Positions 17,116 to 24,525 of a DNA stretch of 64,000 nt are shown here, piece after piece. A model generated the notes under the pieces. It ran no database searches, was not told the origin of the DNA, and saw only the letters and a list, made by a program, of their open reading frames with translations. Each line of letters begins with the position of its first letter. Within the stretch, counting starts at the first letter, position 1. The position numbers and the translations under genes were made by a program. Origin of the DNA: JAJDFU01 sp964595955 (lineage in GTDB: Bacteria > Bacteroidota > Bacteroidia > Chitinophagales > Saprospiraceae); contig CAZQSF010000002.1 in the NCBI GenBank assembly GCA_964595955.1, forward strand, positions 27,824 to 91,823. The letters are read 5' to 3'.

Positions 17116-18735
17116 TTATTGATTTATTTCAGTTAGCGTATGAGAATGGCGTTCGTACATGTAGCGATCGGGAGAGAAGCTCATGGCCTGGGCGTTCTCC
17201 GCCATCAGATAATACTCCACATATTCCTTTCCGGCAGGAGGGGTGAGTACAATGCCGTACAGGTTGTCACCGGCTTCGCCATCCTTATTTTTCCCGTCGT
17301 CGTACATCAGGCTGCGCTTGAAAGCCGAGTCCGTGTCGAACCGGTAAAAGATGTACACCTGTCGGGGGGCAAAATCGACCTGAGCCTGGATGGCAAATTC
17401 CTCGACCCGGTCCTTGGCAAAGCGCTCGCGACGGGTGACGCTGACCTCTTGTACAGATGGCGGCACAATGGCCAGCAAAGGATGGCTTTTGAGGTAGTCC
17501 GTCCGAGCTTCCATGAAACGAACCAATCCCGGGATCTTGGTCTTGCTCCCGATAACCTTTTCCAGGCTGTTTTCAAAATCCTCCTGGGTGTAGTATGGGC
17601 TTTGCCCCTGGGTGGCTTCACTGCGGATCATCTGCTGTAAGGCTTCAGCGCGCGCCTTGTAGTTCCCACTCCGGAATTGATCCTTGAGGATTGTGCGCAT
17701 ATGGGCCAGATAGCGCTTTTTGTGGGCTTCCTCTTGCAGAAGCTGGCTGATGAGCGGTTTATCCGGGTTATCGGCATGCAAAAGGGGCGACAATTCTTGC
17801 AGGGCATTCATGCGCAGGTCGGACCCCTGACCGGTATTCTTGTAGCTGCCGAAAGCCAGGTTCATATCTGCGGGGCCCAGGTGAAAGGCTCCGCTTTTGG
17901 GCTCGTAAAAGAGGTAGTAATTCTCGCTGTACCGGCCGGTATAACTCTGCAGGCTGACCAGTACATTGTTGAAGGCCAGCATCCACAGGGCGAGATCTAC
18001 ATCCAGCATCTTTTCCACCTTCCCGTCCTTCCGGGCGAGCGCTTCCGTAAGGGCATCCAGGGCCTCCCAATCCTGACCGAGTAAGGCAGTAAAGTTTCGT
18101 TTGAGGCAGGTGATGGAATTATCTGGCTGGAGGGTGCCGTAGATCTTGCTGCGGCATTCAGGGGAGGCTTTGCCTTCCTTGACCGGTGTAGCCCGAAAGA
18201 GACTTCCCCCGGCCGAGCCGAAGTTGCGCTGCAGAAACGCTTCTCCCAGGGGCTCCACGTTCACGAAAGGGCCGATAAAATTGCCGTTGATATACACTCG
18301 GGCGTAGTTGGCCAAAGGAGCGGGCATGTAGTTGCGCGCGATCTCGTATCCCAGCACTTCCCGAACCATGCTGGGGTCGCGCAATGCGCTGGACAGATGG
18401 AGGCGGCGATACCCCTCGTAATTGGCGCCTTCCTCACCGTAATCCAGGCTAAGGTCCATGCTGCTGCGCGCCTGACCGGGACTGTGCGAGCGACCGTCCC
18501 GAAAACGCAGGGCAGCGCCGGAAAAGGAACGACCATTAATGAGCACTCGGCTGGCGGGGTGGAGGTCATCACCGTTAAAACGCAGTGAATCAAGGATATA
18601 CTGCCAGTTGCTTTCAGAAAAGGTTATGCGTACCTCCTGAATTTTATCCGTTTGAAACAGGGAGGGGACGTCTTGTGCAGAGGCGGCGAAGGCGAGGCCA
18701 AGCACAACGAGAAGCGAAGAAAAAAAGCCGCGCAT
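17116..18735 (-). CDS. Secreted CotH-family protein lacking the predicted catalytic Asp (copy B)
   Basis: 539 residues with a clean signal peptide (ends ASAQ). It is a diverged tandem copy of the next gene: both share RDPSxxREVLxYEIA, the YINxxxxGxxxxxE segment, LDVDxALWMLAF and DMNLAFG. The aligned catalytic segment NLDSY of copy A is SLQSY here, replacing Asp272 with Gln263, while the metal-binding Asp290 in ADMN is kept. It is therefore probably a pseudokinase or has changed activity. The C-terminal domain (about 430-539) looks beta-rich, with VYIFYRFD and EYYLMAENAQAMSFSP, as in CotH proteins of Bacteroidota. First gene of the leftward operon. Confidence 0.82.
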   Translation of the reverse strand: MRGFFSSLLVVLGLAFAASAQDVPSLFQTDKIQEVRITFSESNWQYILDSLRFNGDDLHPASRVLINGRSFSGAALRFRDGRSHSPGQARSSMDLSLDYGEEGANYEGYRRLHLSSALRDPSMVREVLGYEIARNYMPAPLANYARVYINGNFIGPFVNVEPLGEAFLQRNFGSAGGSLFRATPVKEGKASPECRSKIYGTLQPDNSITCLKRNFTALLGQDWEALDALTEALARKDGKVEKMLDVDLALWMLAFNNVLVSLQSYTGRYSENYYLFYEPKSGAFHLGPADMNLAFGSYKNTGQGSDLRMNALQELSPLLHADNPDKPLISQLLQEEAHKKRYLAHMRTILKDQFRSGNYKARAEALQQMIRSEATQGQSPYYTQEDFENSLEKVIGSKTKIPGLVRFMEARTDYLKSHPLLAIVPPSVQEVSVTRRERFAKDRVEEFAIQAQVDFAPRQVYIFYRFDTDSAFKRSLMYDDGKNKDGEAGDNLYGIVLTPPAGKEYVEYYLMAENAQAMSFSPDRYMYERHSHTLTEINQ

Positions 18736-18823
18736 AGATTCTAGGGATATAGCTAGGTGAAAGATCGATGCAAGTATAAGAAATTGTACCCACTCTTAAA
18801 TCGCAGCCTTAGGGAGCGGGCCG

Positions 18824-19045
18824 TCAGAGCAATGCCCGGAGGTGCAGAAAGATATTCAACCCGAAGACGGCCATGAGCGCGAGTGCCAAAACCCGCAACC
18901 AGCGTTGGTTTCGCAGGCGAAAGCGCTCGGCCTCCTGAGCCCGGCGCCGGGTGGGCAGTTTCACTTTGCCCAAAGCATAGAGGTAGAGGTACACGCCCAA
19001 GGCCAAAAAAACAATTTCGAACAGCAAACCGATCCATTCAATCAT
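18824..19045 (-). CDS. Small two-helix membrane protein
   Basis: 73 residues from ATG 19045 (an upstream ATG at 19072 would add nine residues and overlap the previous gene more). Two hydrophobic helices, about 2-22 (IGLLFEIVFLALGVYLYLYA) and 50-68, are joined by a very basic loop (PTRRRAQEAERFRLRNQR), implying the loop is cytoplasmic. Its start overlaps the asparaginase stop by 8 bp, so the two are translationally linked. Function unknown. Confidence 0.65.
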   Translation of the reverse strand: MIEWIGLLFEIVFLALGVYLYLYALGKVKLPTRRRAQEAERFRLRNQRWLRVLALALMAVFGLNIFLHLRALL

Positions 19046-19547
19046 CTGAACGCTTCTCTTTGATTTCTTCAAAGTTACCGGTTTGGCGATTCTTTTTCAC
19101 CCGGTCCCAGTGAAAGTACTGGCCGTTCATGGCAATATATACGCCGGGTGGCAGCACCTGGGCAAAAGCCAGGCCTGCTCCCATATTGAAAAAGCCGTCG
19201 GAAGAGTTGCCGAAGGCATAGGGAATCATGGCTCCGGTCAGCACGATGGTCTTTGTTCCCAGGCCCTGCTCAGCCAGGTAGGTAGCGGTCTCCACCATGC
19301 GATCGGTACCATGTGTGATCAGAATTCGATCAAAGGGAGTTCGGCGACAATTGTGCGCAATGATGGCCCAATCGGCTTCCGTCATTTCCAGGCTGTCTAC
19401 CATCATAAGGGTCTTAAAATCGATGTCCAGGGTACAGCGCCCCCGGTTGAGCATGTCCGGCAGATGGGTATCCTTGAAGTAGAGCTTGCCTGTGATGTAA
19501 TTGTACTCTTTGTCAAAGGTGCCGCCCGTGATAAAGACCTGGATCAT
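19038..19547 (-). CDS. Single-domain asparaginase-like protein
   Basis: 169 residues, half the length of classical L-asparaginase because only the N-terminal catalytic domain is present. Catalytic residues match: Thr10 in GGTFD, Asp51-Ser52 in VDSLE, Thr81-Asp82 in THGTD, and Lys99 before IVLTGAM. Short stand-alone asparaginase domains of this kind are widespread in Bacteroidota and Proteobacteria but poorly studied; asparagine hydrolysis is the family expectation. No signal peptide. Linked to the small membrane protein downstream by an 8-bp overlap. Confidence 0.85.
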   Translation of the reverse strand: MIQVFITGGTFDKEYNYITGKLYFKDTHLPDMLNRGRCTLDIDFKTLMMVDSLEMTEADWAIIAHNCRRTPFDRILITHGTDRMVETATYLAEQGLGTKTIVLTGAMIPYAFGNSSDGFFNMGAGLAFAQVLPPGVYIAMNGQYFHWDRVKKNRQTGNFEEIKEKRSDD

Positions 19548-19597
19548 GGTGCATGAATTTGGAACGCAAGTTTAAGGTAAAATCGGGGCGAAAAGGG

Positions 19598-19632
19598 AAC
19601 CGCCCTTCAAGCCGTCGGCTCGAAGGGCGGTT
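19598..19632 (-). terminator. Terminator after the M16 peptidase operon
   Basis: An 11-bp stem AACCGCCCTTC/GAAGGGCGGTT encloses an inner AGCCG/CGGCT hairpin. On the minus strand it is followed by TTCCCTTTTC, a modest T tract. It lies 25 bp past the stop at 19658, and ends the M16 operon before the asparaginase gene. Confidence 0.65.
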
Positions 19633-19657
19633 AAAAAAACGATGGCGGCCTTTCGAT

Positions 19658-21730
19658 TTATTCTACCGCGAAGGTGTCATCCGGAATGCCGGCATTGACC
19701 TTTACCTCCTCTACCTTGAGTTCGATCGGGAAAGGGGCGGCGCCACTCGTTTTCAGCGTAAAGGGCACCTTGATCCCCTCAATCTCCTTGTAGTCGCTGT
19801 AATCGTTGGTAATGACCTGACTCTCTTGTTCGATGACCGTGCGAAGCTTGAGGCTGGTTTGTGTATCGTAGTATTCGGTCGTCTTTCCGCCGTCCTCATC
19901 GGTGAGCAACAGCTTGTAAGCTTTTTTGCCGTTCACCTCCTCCGTGCCTTTCAGTTCCATGGTATATCGATCGGCATACTGCAAGGCGCTGAACATAACG
20001 GCCTGCTTGCGAATATCTTCGACCTCCTCCCCTTCGAGCACCTGAGACTGCCCCATTTGGCTGGTCTTGGCCTTGGTGCCGTCGAAAACGGTTTCCTGCA
20101 TGGGGTTGCCGTTCATACTCATCACCATGGCCATTTTATCCGGAGCTTTTTGCTTCATCTCCATGCGCATGCTCATGCCCTGGACTTCCGTCGTCATGAT
20201 GGTGGTCATGTCTTCGACAGACTTGAGCTTGGCTTCGCCTCCGATCGCATTGATGTAGTCTTCCACCACTTTGTCGGCCGTAAGGTCGGCAGGTAGGTCC
20301 CCTTCGCTCTTCTCGATAGGTTTGCCGAAAGGGGAATAGAATGCCAGTTGCCCGTCAGCATCAAAAGGCTTGAGTTTTTCAGCTACCTCGTCTTCGTTGC
20401 CTACCACCAGGATATGGCAATTGTCGGGTGTGAGGTACTTTTGGGCCATGGCCTGCACATCGGCCGCCGATACCGATTCCAGCTTCTTCAGGTAGTTGGG
20501 ATAATAGCCCTCCGGCAAGTCGTATCGGGCGGTGTTAAGGGCAAAGCGAGCAATGGTCTGCGGACTTTCCAGCGAGCGGGCAAAGCTCCCATAGATTACG
20601 TTTTTCACCAGTTGCAATTCGTCTTCCGGCATGGGTTCCCGGCGCATCGCCTCCATTTCGGCCAGAAATTCGGTGAGCGCACTGTCGGTCACCTCATTCC
20701 GCACACTCCCCCCGGCACTAAACGAGCCCACGTATCGATCGGGCGACAGCGAGGATCGCACGCCATAGGAATAGCCTTTGTCTTCGCGGATATTATTGTT
20801 GAGCCGGCTGCTGAAATAGCCGCCGAATGCCGTATTCATCACATTGGCCTTGATCACGTCCGGATGCCCGTAGGGCAGTTCGACCGGATAGGTGAGATTG
20901 ATTACCGACTGCACCGCCCCGGTCTTGTTGACGAAGTCGACATGGCGCTTTCCCGGTTTGTCCGGATCGGGAAAGGATTCCTTGGGGACTTCGGCTTTTT
21001 CCCAGTCCCCAAAGTACTTTTTGGCAATCTGGCGAGCGTTCTGGGGCTTGATATCCCCCACAATGACGAGGTAAGAAATATTGGGCCGGAAATAGGTGTC
21101 GTAGTATCCCTTACACTTATCCAGCGTAATGTTCCCGACGGTTTCTTCCGTCGTCACATTGCCATAGGGGTGCTCGCGGCCATAGCACAGCACATCGGAA
21201 ACCGTGCTGGCAATGGCATTGGGGTCTTCCTTGGCCTGTGCCAAGGCGGAAAGCGTCTGTTTTTTGAGCTTGTCGAACTCTTCGGCCGGAAAGGCCGGTT
21301 CGAACAAGACCTCCTGTGCGATCTCCAAAAGTTCATCCAGGTGTTTGGTAAGGCTGGAAGCAAAGAGTCCGTTGGCACTGGTGCTCAGGGAAGCACCGAT
21401 GAAGTCGACCGCCTCATCGATCTCCGCTTTGCTGCGCTTGGTCGTGCCTTTGCTCAGCAGTTCGCCAGCCATTTGCGAAAGCCCCGCTTCGTCTCCTTCC
21501 ATAAGGGGGGGAACATCCACAAAAACCTGTACGGATACCTGGGGCAATTTGTGGTTTTCTACCACGATGACCTTCAGGCCGTTCTCCAGCTCGAATTCGT
21601 CGTACGTTCCGAACTCAATAGCACGAGCTTTGCCGGGTTCGGGCGGCTTCGCCCGGAAATCTTCCTGGGCCAGCAGGGATGCAGGAATTTGCAGCAGGAA
21701 ACAAAGCAGCAAAAAGAGATGGGATCTCAT
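19658..21730 (-). CDS. M16 peptidase-like subunit without zinc site, with C-terminal LolA-like domain
   Basis: 690 residues. A signal peptide (ends LLAQ) is followed by two M16 domains (about 40-470). Where the zinc motif HxxEH should be, the sequence is GLSQMAGELLSKGT, so it cannot bind zinc there; it is the non-catalytic partner of the preceding gene. Residues about 485-690 add a beta-rich domain (AIGGEAKLKSVEDM, then many short strands such as YYDTQTSLKLR) that resembles the LolA/LolB-like outer-membrane lipoprotein-sorting fold. Together the pair should form a heterodimeric periplasmic oligopeptidase. 64 bp downstream of the active subunit. Confidence 0.88.
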   Translation of the reverse strand: MRSHLFLLLCFLLQIPASLLAQEDFRAKPPEPGKARAIEFGTYDEFELENGLKVIVVENHKLPQVSVQVFVDVPPLMEGDEAGLSQMAGELLSKGTTKRSKAEIDEAVDFIGASLSTSANGLFASSLTKHLDELLEIAQEVLFEPAFPAEEFDKLKKQTLSALAQAKEDPNAIASTVSDVLCYGREHPYGNVTTEETVGNITLDKCKGYYDTYFRPNISYLVIVGDIKPQNARQIAKKYFGDWEKAEVPKESFPDPDKPGKRHVDFVNKTGAVQSVINLTYPVELPYGHPDVIKANVMNTAFGGYFSSRLNNNIREDKGYSYGVRSSLSPDRYVGSFSAGGSVRNEVTDSALTEFLAEMEAMRREPMPEDELQLVKNVIYGSFARSLESPQTIARFALNTARYDLPEGYYPNYLKKLESVSAADVQAMAQKYLTPDNCHILVVGNEDEVAEKLKPFDADGQLAFYSPFGKPIEKSEGDLPADLTADKVVEDYINAIGGEAKLKSVEDMTTIMTTEVQGMSMRMEMKQKAPDKMAMVMSMNGNPMQETVFDGTKAKTSQMGQSQVLEGEEVEDIRKQAVMFSALQYADRYTMELKGTEEVNGKKAYKLLLTDEDGGKTTEYYDTQTSLKLRTVIEQESQVITNDYSDYKEIEGIKVPFTLKTSGAAPFPIELKVEEVKVNAGIPDDTFAVE

Positions 21731-21794
21731 AGGACAGGTTTAGTTTTTTTTTGCCAAAGGCAGTTCAAAAGAAAAGGAAAAGCCGTAGGCATAC

Positions 21795-23114
21795 CTAGGG
21801 CTGACTGGGTTTGGGCAGGTAGTAGAGTACGACCCGGTTGGCGGGATCAAAGTACTTGCGAGCTGCCCGGCGAATATCCTCACGACTAACCGCCATGTAG
21901 CGGTCGATCTCTTTGTTGATCAAATTGGCATCGCCGAAATACATCTCGTAATTGGCCAGACTTTCGGCAACCCCCAAAACCCGGGAATTTTCGGTAACGA
22001 AGTCGGCCTCGATTTGGTTGCGAAGCTTCTGAAACTCCCGTTCGGAGATTAGGGTCTCCTGAACCTTCTGGATCTCGGCATCCATGGCCGTCTCCAGCGC
22101 CTTGGGCTCTACCCCCATATTTGCGATACCGAAAGCGATGGAAAGGCCGGGGTCTTCCATGGAGAGCGGAAAGTTGCCTACGAACAGGGCTTTCTGTTGC
22201 TCATCGACCAGGGATTTGTATAGGCGAGAACTCTCCCCCTGGGAGAGCAGGGTGCTCAACATGTTCACCGCATAGTAATCGTCCGTACCCTGAGCCGGTA
22301 TGCGATAGGCCTGAATAACAGCAGGCAGTTGAATGTTGTCGAAGACCGTATCGCGAATTTCACCCGTCAGTTCAGGCTCCACGATTTGCGGCCGGTATAT
22401 ATCTGTCTTGCCTTCGGGGATGCTGCCGAAATATTTTTCGACCATGGCCTTTGTCTCCTTCATGTCAATATCTCCGGCAATGGACAGGATGGCGTTGTTG
22501 GGCACATAGAAGGTCTCGTAGAAATTGACGTAATCCTCCTCCGTAGCCGCATTGAGGTGCTCCATGTAGCCGATTATGGGCCAGCGATAGGGATGCTCTG
22601 CATAAGCGCGCTTGAAAACTTCCTCCAATATGGATCCGTAAGGCTGGTTGTCAATGCGCTGCCGGCGCTCCTCCTTGACCACTTCGCGCTGGGTCTCGAT
22701 GCCCTTGTCTTCCACCTTGGCGTGCAACATGCGCTCGGACTCCAGCCACAAGCCCATTTCCAGCTGGTTGGAAGGCAGCACCTCGTAGTAGAAGGTGCGG
22801 TCCCAGGTGGTGTTGGCATTTAAGGTGCCTCCCGAGCGTTGAACGTACTGATCGAATTCTCCCCGGCCGATATTCTCCGACCCTTCAAAGAGCAGGTGCT
22901 CGAAAAAGTGTGCAAAGCCCGTTCGATCCGGCTTTTCATTTTTTGATCCTACGTGGTACATTACGCTCACAGCCACGATAGGCGTGGCTTTGTCTTGGTG
23001 AAGAATCACCTTGAGCCCGTTGTCCAGCTCGTATTTTTCATAGCTGATATCCCGTTTTTGGGCGAAAGCCGACAGGGAAAACGCGGCAAAAAGAAAGACG
23101 AGAAAATATTTCAT
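21795..23114 (-). CDS. Secreted M16 zinc metallopeptidase, catalytic subunit
   Basis: 439 residues. Signal peptide MKYFLVFLFAAFSLSAFAQ, then an inverse-zincin M16 domain with HFFEH at 69-73 and the distal zinc ligand in the KEERR segment near 148-149, the expected spacing. RLYKSLVDEQQ in the second half is the conserved R/Y substrate-binding region. It acts on peptides in the periplasm. Followed by its inactive partner. Upstream 250 bp contain only the 3' side of the YkuK gene and this gene's promoter. Confidence 0.93.
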   Translation of the reverse strand: MKYFLVFLFAAFSLSAFAQKRDISYEKYELDNGLKVILHQDKATPIVAVSVMYHVGSKNEKPDRTGFAHFFEHLLFEGSENIGRGEFDQYVQRSGGTLNANTTWDRTFYYEVLPSNQLEMGLWLESERMLHAKVEDKGIETQREVVKEERRQRIDNQPYGSILEEVFKRAYAEHPYRWPIIGYMEHLNAATEEDYVNFYETFYVPNNAILSIAGDIDMKETKAMVEKYFGSIPEGKTDIYRPQIVEPELTGEIRDTVFDNIQLPAVIQAYRIPAQGTDDYYAVNMLSTLLSQGESSRLYKSLVDEQQKALFVGNFPLSMEDPGLSIAFGIANMGVEPKALETAMDAEIQKVQETLISEREFQKLRNQIEADFVTENSRVLGVAESLANYEMYFGDANLINKEIDRYMAVSREDIRRAARKYFDPANRVVLYYLPKPSQP

Positions 23115-23365
23115 GTTGGTCGAGTTTTACAATCAGCAGGAAAAGTAAAGAAAAATAGTGTGTGCGGATACCCTCTTCGACCAGCAAAGGCATTTCCCGG
23201 TCAAAAGATGCTACGCACCCTAACGAACAGTTTATTCCCAGGCAGGTTTGCGAACGGAAAATCGGAATAGGTTGCTGTGAGGCGTGGACCAGGGAGAGGT
23301 GTGCCCATGCCCGACCCGGTCGAGAGGGCACCCAAGCGGATAAGAGCTACCTGAAGATGGGGCCC

Positions 23366-23836
23366 TTACACCACTTTGTCAGCACAATAGGAGCTGGCAA
23401 AGGCATCGGGCTTCGCCTTGAACACAAAGCCCATACCCAGAATGTAGCCCATAGCTTCCTTGAGCGCCAGATTGGATTGAAAATGCGGATCCGTGTTGAT
23501 ATCGGCGTGCACTTCCAGCTCCACGTTGTACTTGTCCAGCAAATCGCACAGCATGTAAGCGATCTCCACCGATTTGGAGACCTCCAGGATCATGCGCTCC
23601 CGAATGCTCATCTTTTTCACCATTTTGGTGTTGTTGATGAACATAAAGCCGCCCTTCTTTTCCCTTAAAAAAACGATGACCGTGGCGAATTCGACCACGG
23701 CCCCGCGTACCTGAGAGTCAGATCCGATGCACACCTTGATCCGGTGGCCCCGGCCTAACTCCTCAATGAGGGTGCGCTCGACGGCTTCTTTGATGGGTAA
23801 TTCGATTCGCTGGCCGTTTAATCTTCGCCAGTTCAT
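23366..23836 (-). CDS. YkuK-family RNase H-like protein (DUF458)
   Basis: 156 residues. The RNase H-like pattern of the YkuK/DUF458 family is visible: KVCIGSDSQV at 34-43 with the first Asp, a central FINNTKM strand, VHADIN with the second acidic site, and a C-terminal SSYCADK. Biochemical role in Bacteroidota is unknown; Bacillus YkuK is likewise uncharacterised. No signal peptide. It is divergent from the cyclotransferase gene, with 239 bp between them that must hold both promoters; I saw no convincing consensus box there. Confidence 0.8.
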   Translation of the reverse strand: MNWRRLNGQRIELPIKEAVERTLIEELGRGHRIKVCIGSDSQVRGAVVEFATVIVFLREKKGGFMFINNTKMVKKMSIRERMILEVSKSVEIAYMLCDLLDKYNVELEVHADINTDPHFQSNLALKEAMGYILGMGFVFKAKPDAFASSYCADKVV

Positions 23837-24075
23837 AGGTCATTGGGTTAGTCCTGCACTAAAAATAGAGAATGAAGGAACCAAATTCTCTATTGGCAAA
23901 GACAAATAAAACAAAATTAACCGTGGATTAACAAGCATTACAACTCCCGTACCTAGCCAAAAGTTCCCGCCGGGTACATTCTCTTTGAATGCCCCCCCGG
24001 ATCGTAAGCATCTTGTTGAGCTGATGGGCGGATTAAACGCCACTCACTTATCTTGTACCCAAGACCTGTGCAGCT

Positions 24076-24525
24076 ATGAACTATTCGGATTTCTTTCTCT
24101 ACGGCAGCCTGCTCAGTGGCTATCCCAGCGACCTCAGTCAGGACCTTCACCGCCGTGGTTGCGCCTTGGGCCGGAGCCGAGTCCATGGATTTCTCATCGA
24201 TCTGGGGCAATTCCCCGCCCTGGTTTACCGACCGGGTTCTCGTACCTGGGTAGAGGGCGAGCTGGTCCGCCTACCAAACGAGGGGGAACTCATGGATTTC
24301 CTCGATGCCTACGAAGGATACGATCCTCGCCGGCCCGCCTGCGAAAACCTTTATCTGCGTCAACGGCTTCCCTTAAAATGGGCTGCAAATCCTAGCCTGA
24401 AGTGGGCCTGGAGCTACGTTTTTCACGGTCCCTCCTCCAATTATCCGACCATACCCGAATCGTTCTATCTCGATTACTTTTGGAAACATGAAGCTCATCA
24501 ACAGTTTGCGCGCCACCCCCATTAA
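24076..24525 (+). CDS. Gamma-glutamylcyclotransferase-like protein (AIG2/GGCT fold)
   Basis: 149 residues. The fold signature FLYGSLLSG begins at residue 7, binding the gamma-glutamyl group, and Glu in LDAYEGYDP is the expected catalytic acid. Family members cyclise gamma-glutamyl amines or peptides to 5-oxoproline, though many bacterial ones have unknown substrates. No signal peptide. Its last 38 bp overlap the start of the DUF255 gene in another frame, implying coupled translation. Confidence 0.85.
   Translation: MNYSDFFLYGSLLSGYPSDLSQDLHRRGCALGRSRVHGFLIDLGQFPALVYRPGSRTWVEGELVRLPNEGELMDFLDAYEGYDPRRPACENLYLRQRLPLKWAANPSLKWAWSYVFHGPSSNYPTIPESFYLDYFWKHEAHQQFARHPH

Noticed and set aside
15663..17246. 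527-codon frame opposite CotH copy A
   Set aside because: Antisense shadow with no signal, domain or start context; the minus-strand gene has a signal peptide and CotH motifs.
20348..21889. 513-codon frame opposite the M16 subunit
   Set aside because: Antisense shadow spanning the end of one gene and the start of another.
23301..23331. Hairpin GTGCCC/GGGCAC with inner CGACC/GGTCG downstream of the YkuK gene
   Set aside because: Plausible stem but no T tract on either strand and only 6-bp arms; not listed as a terminator.
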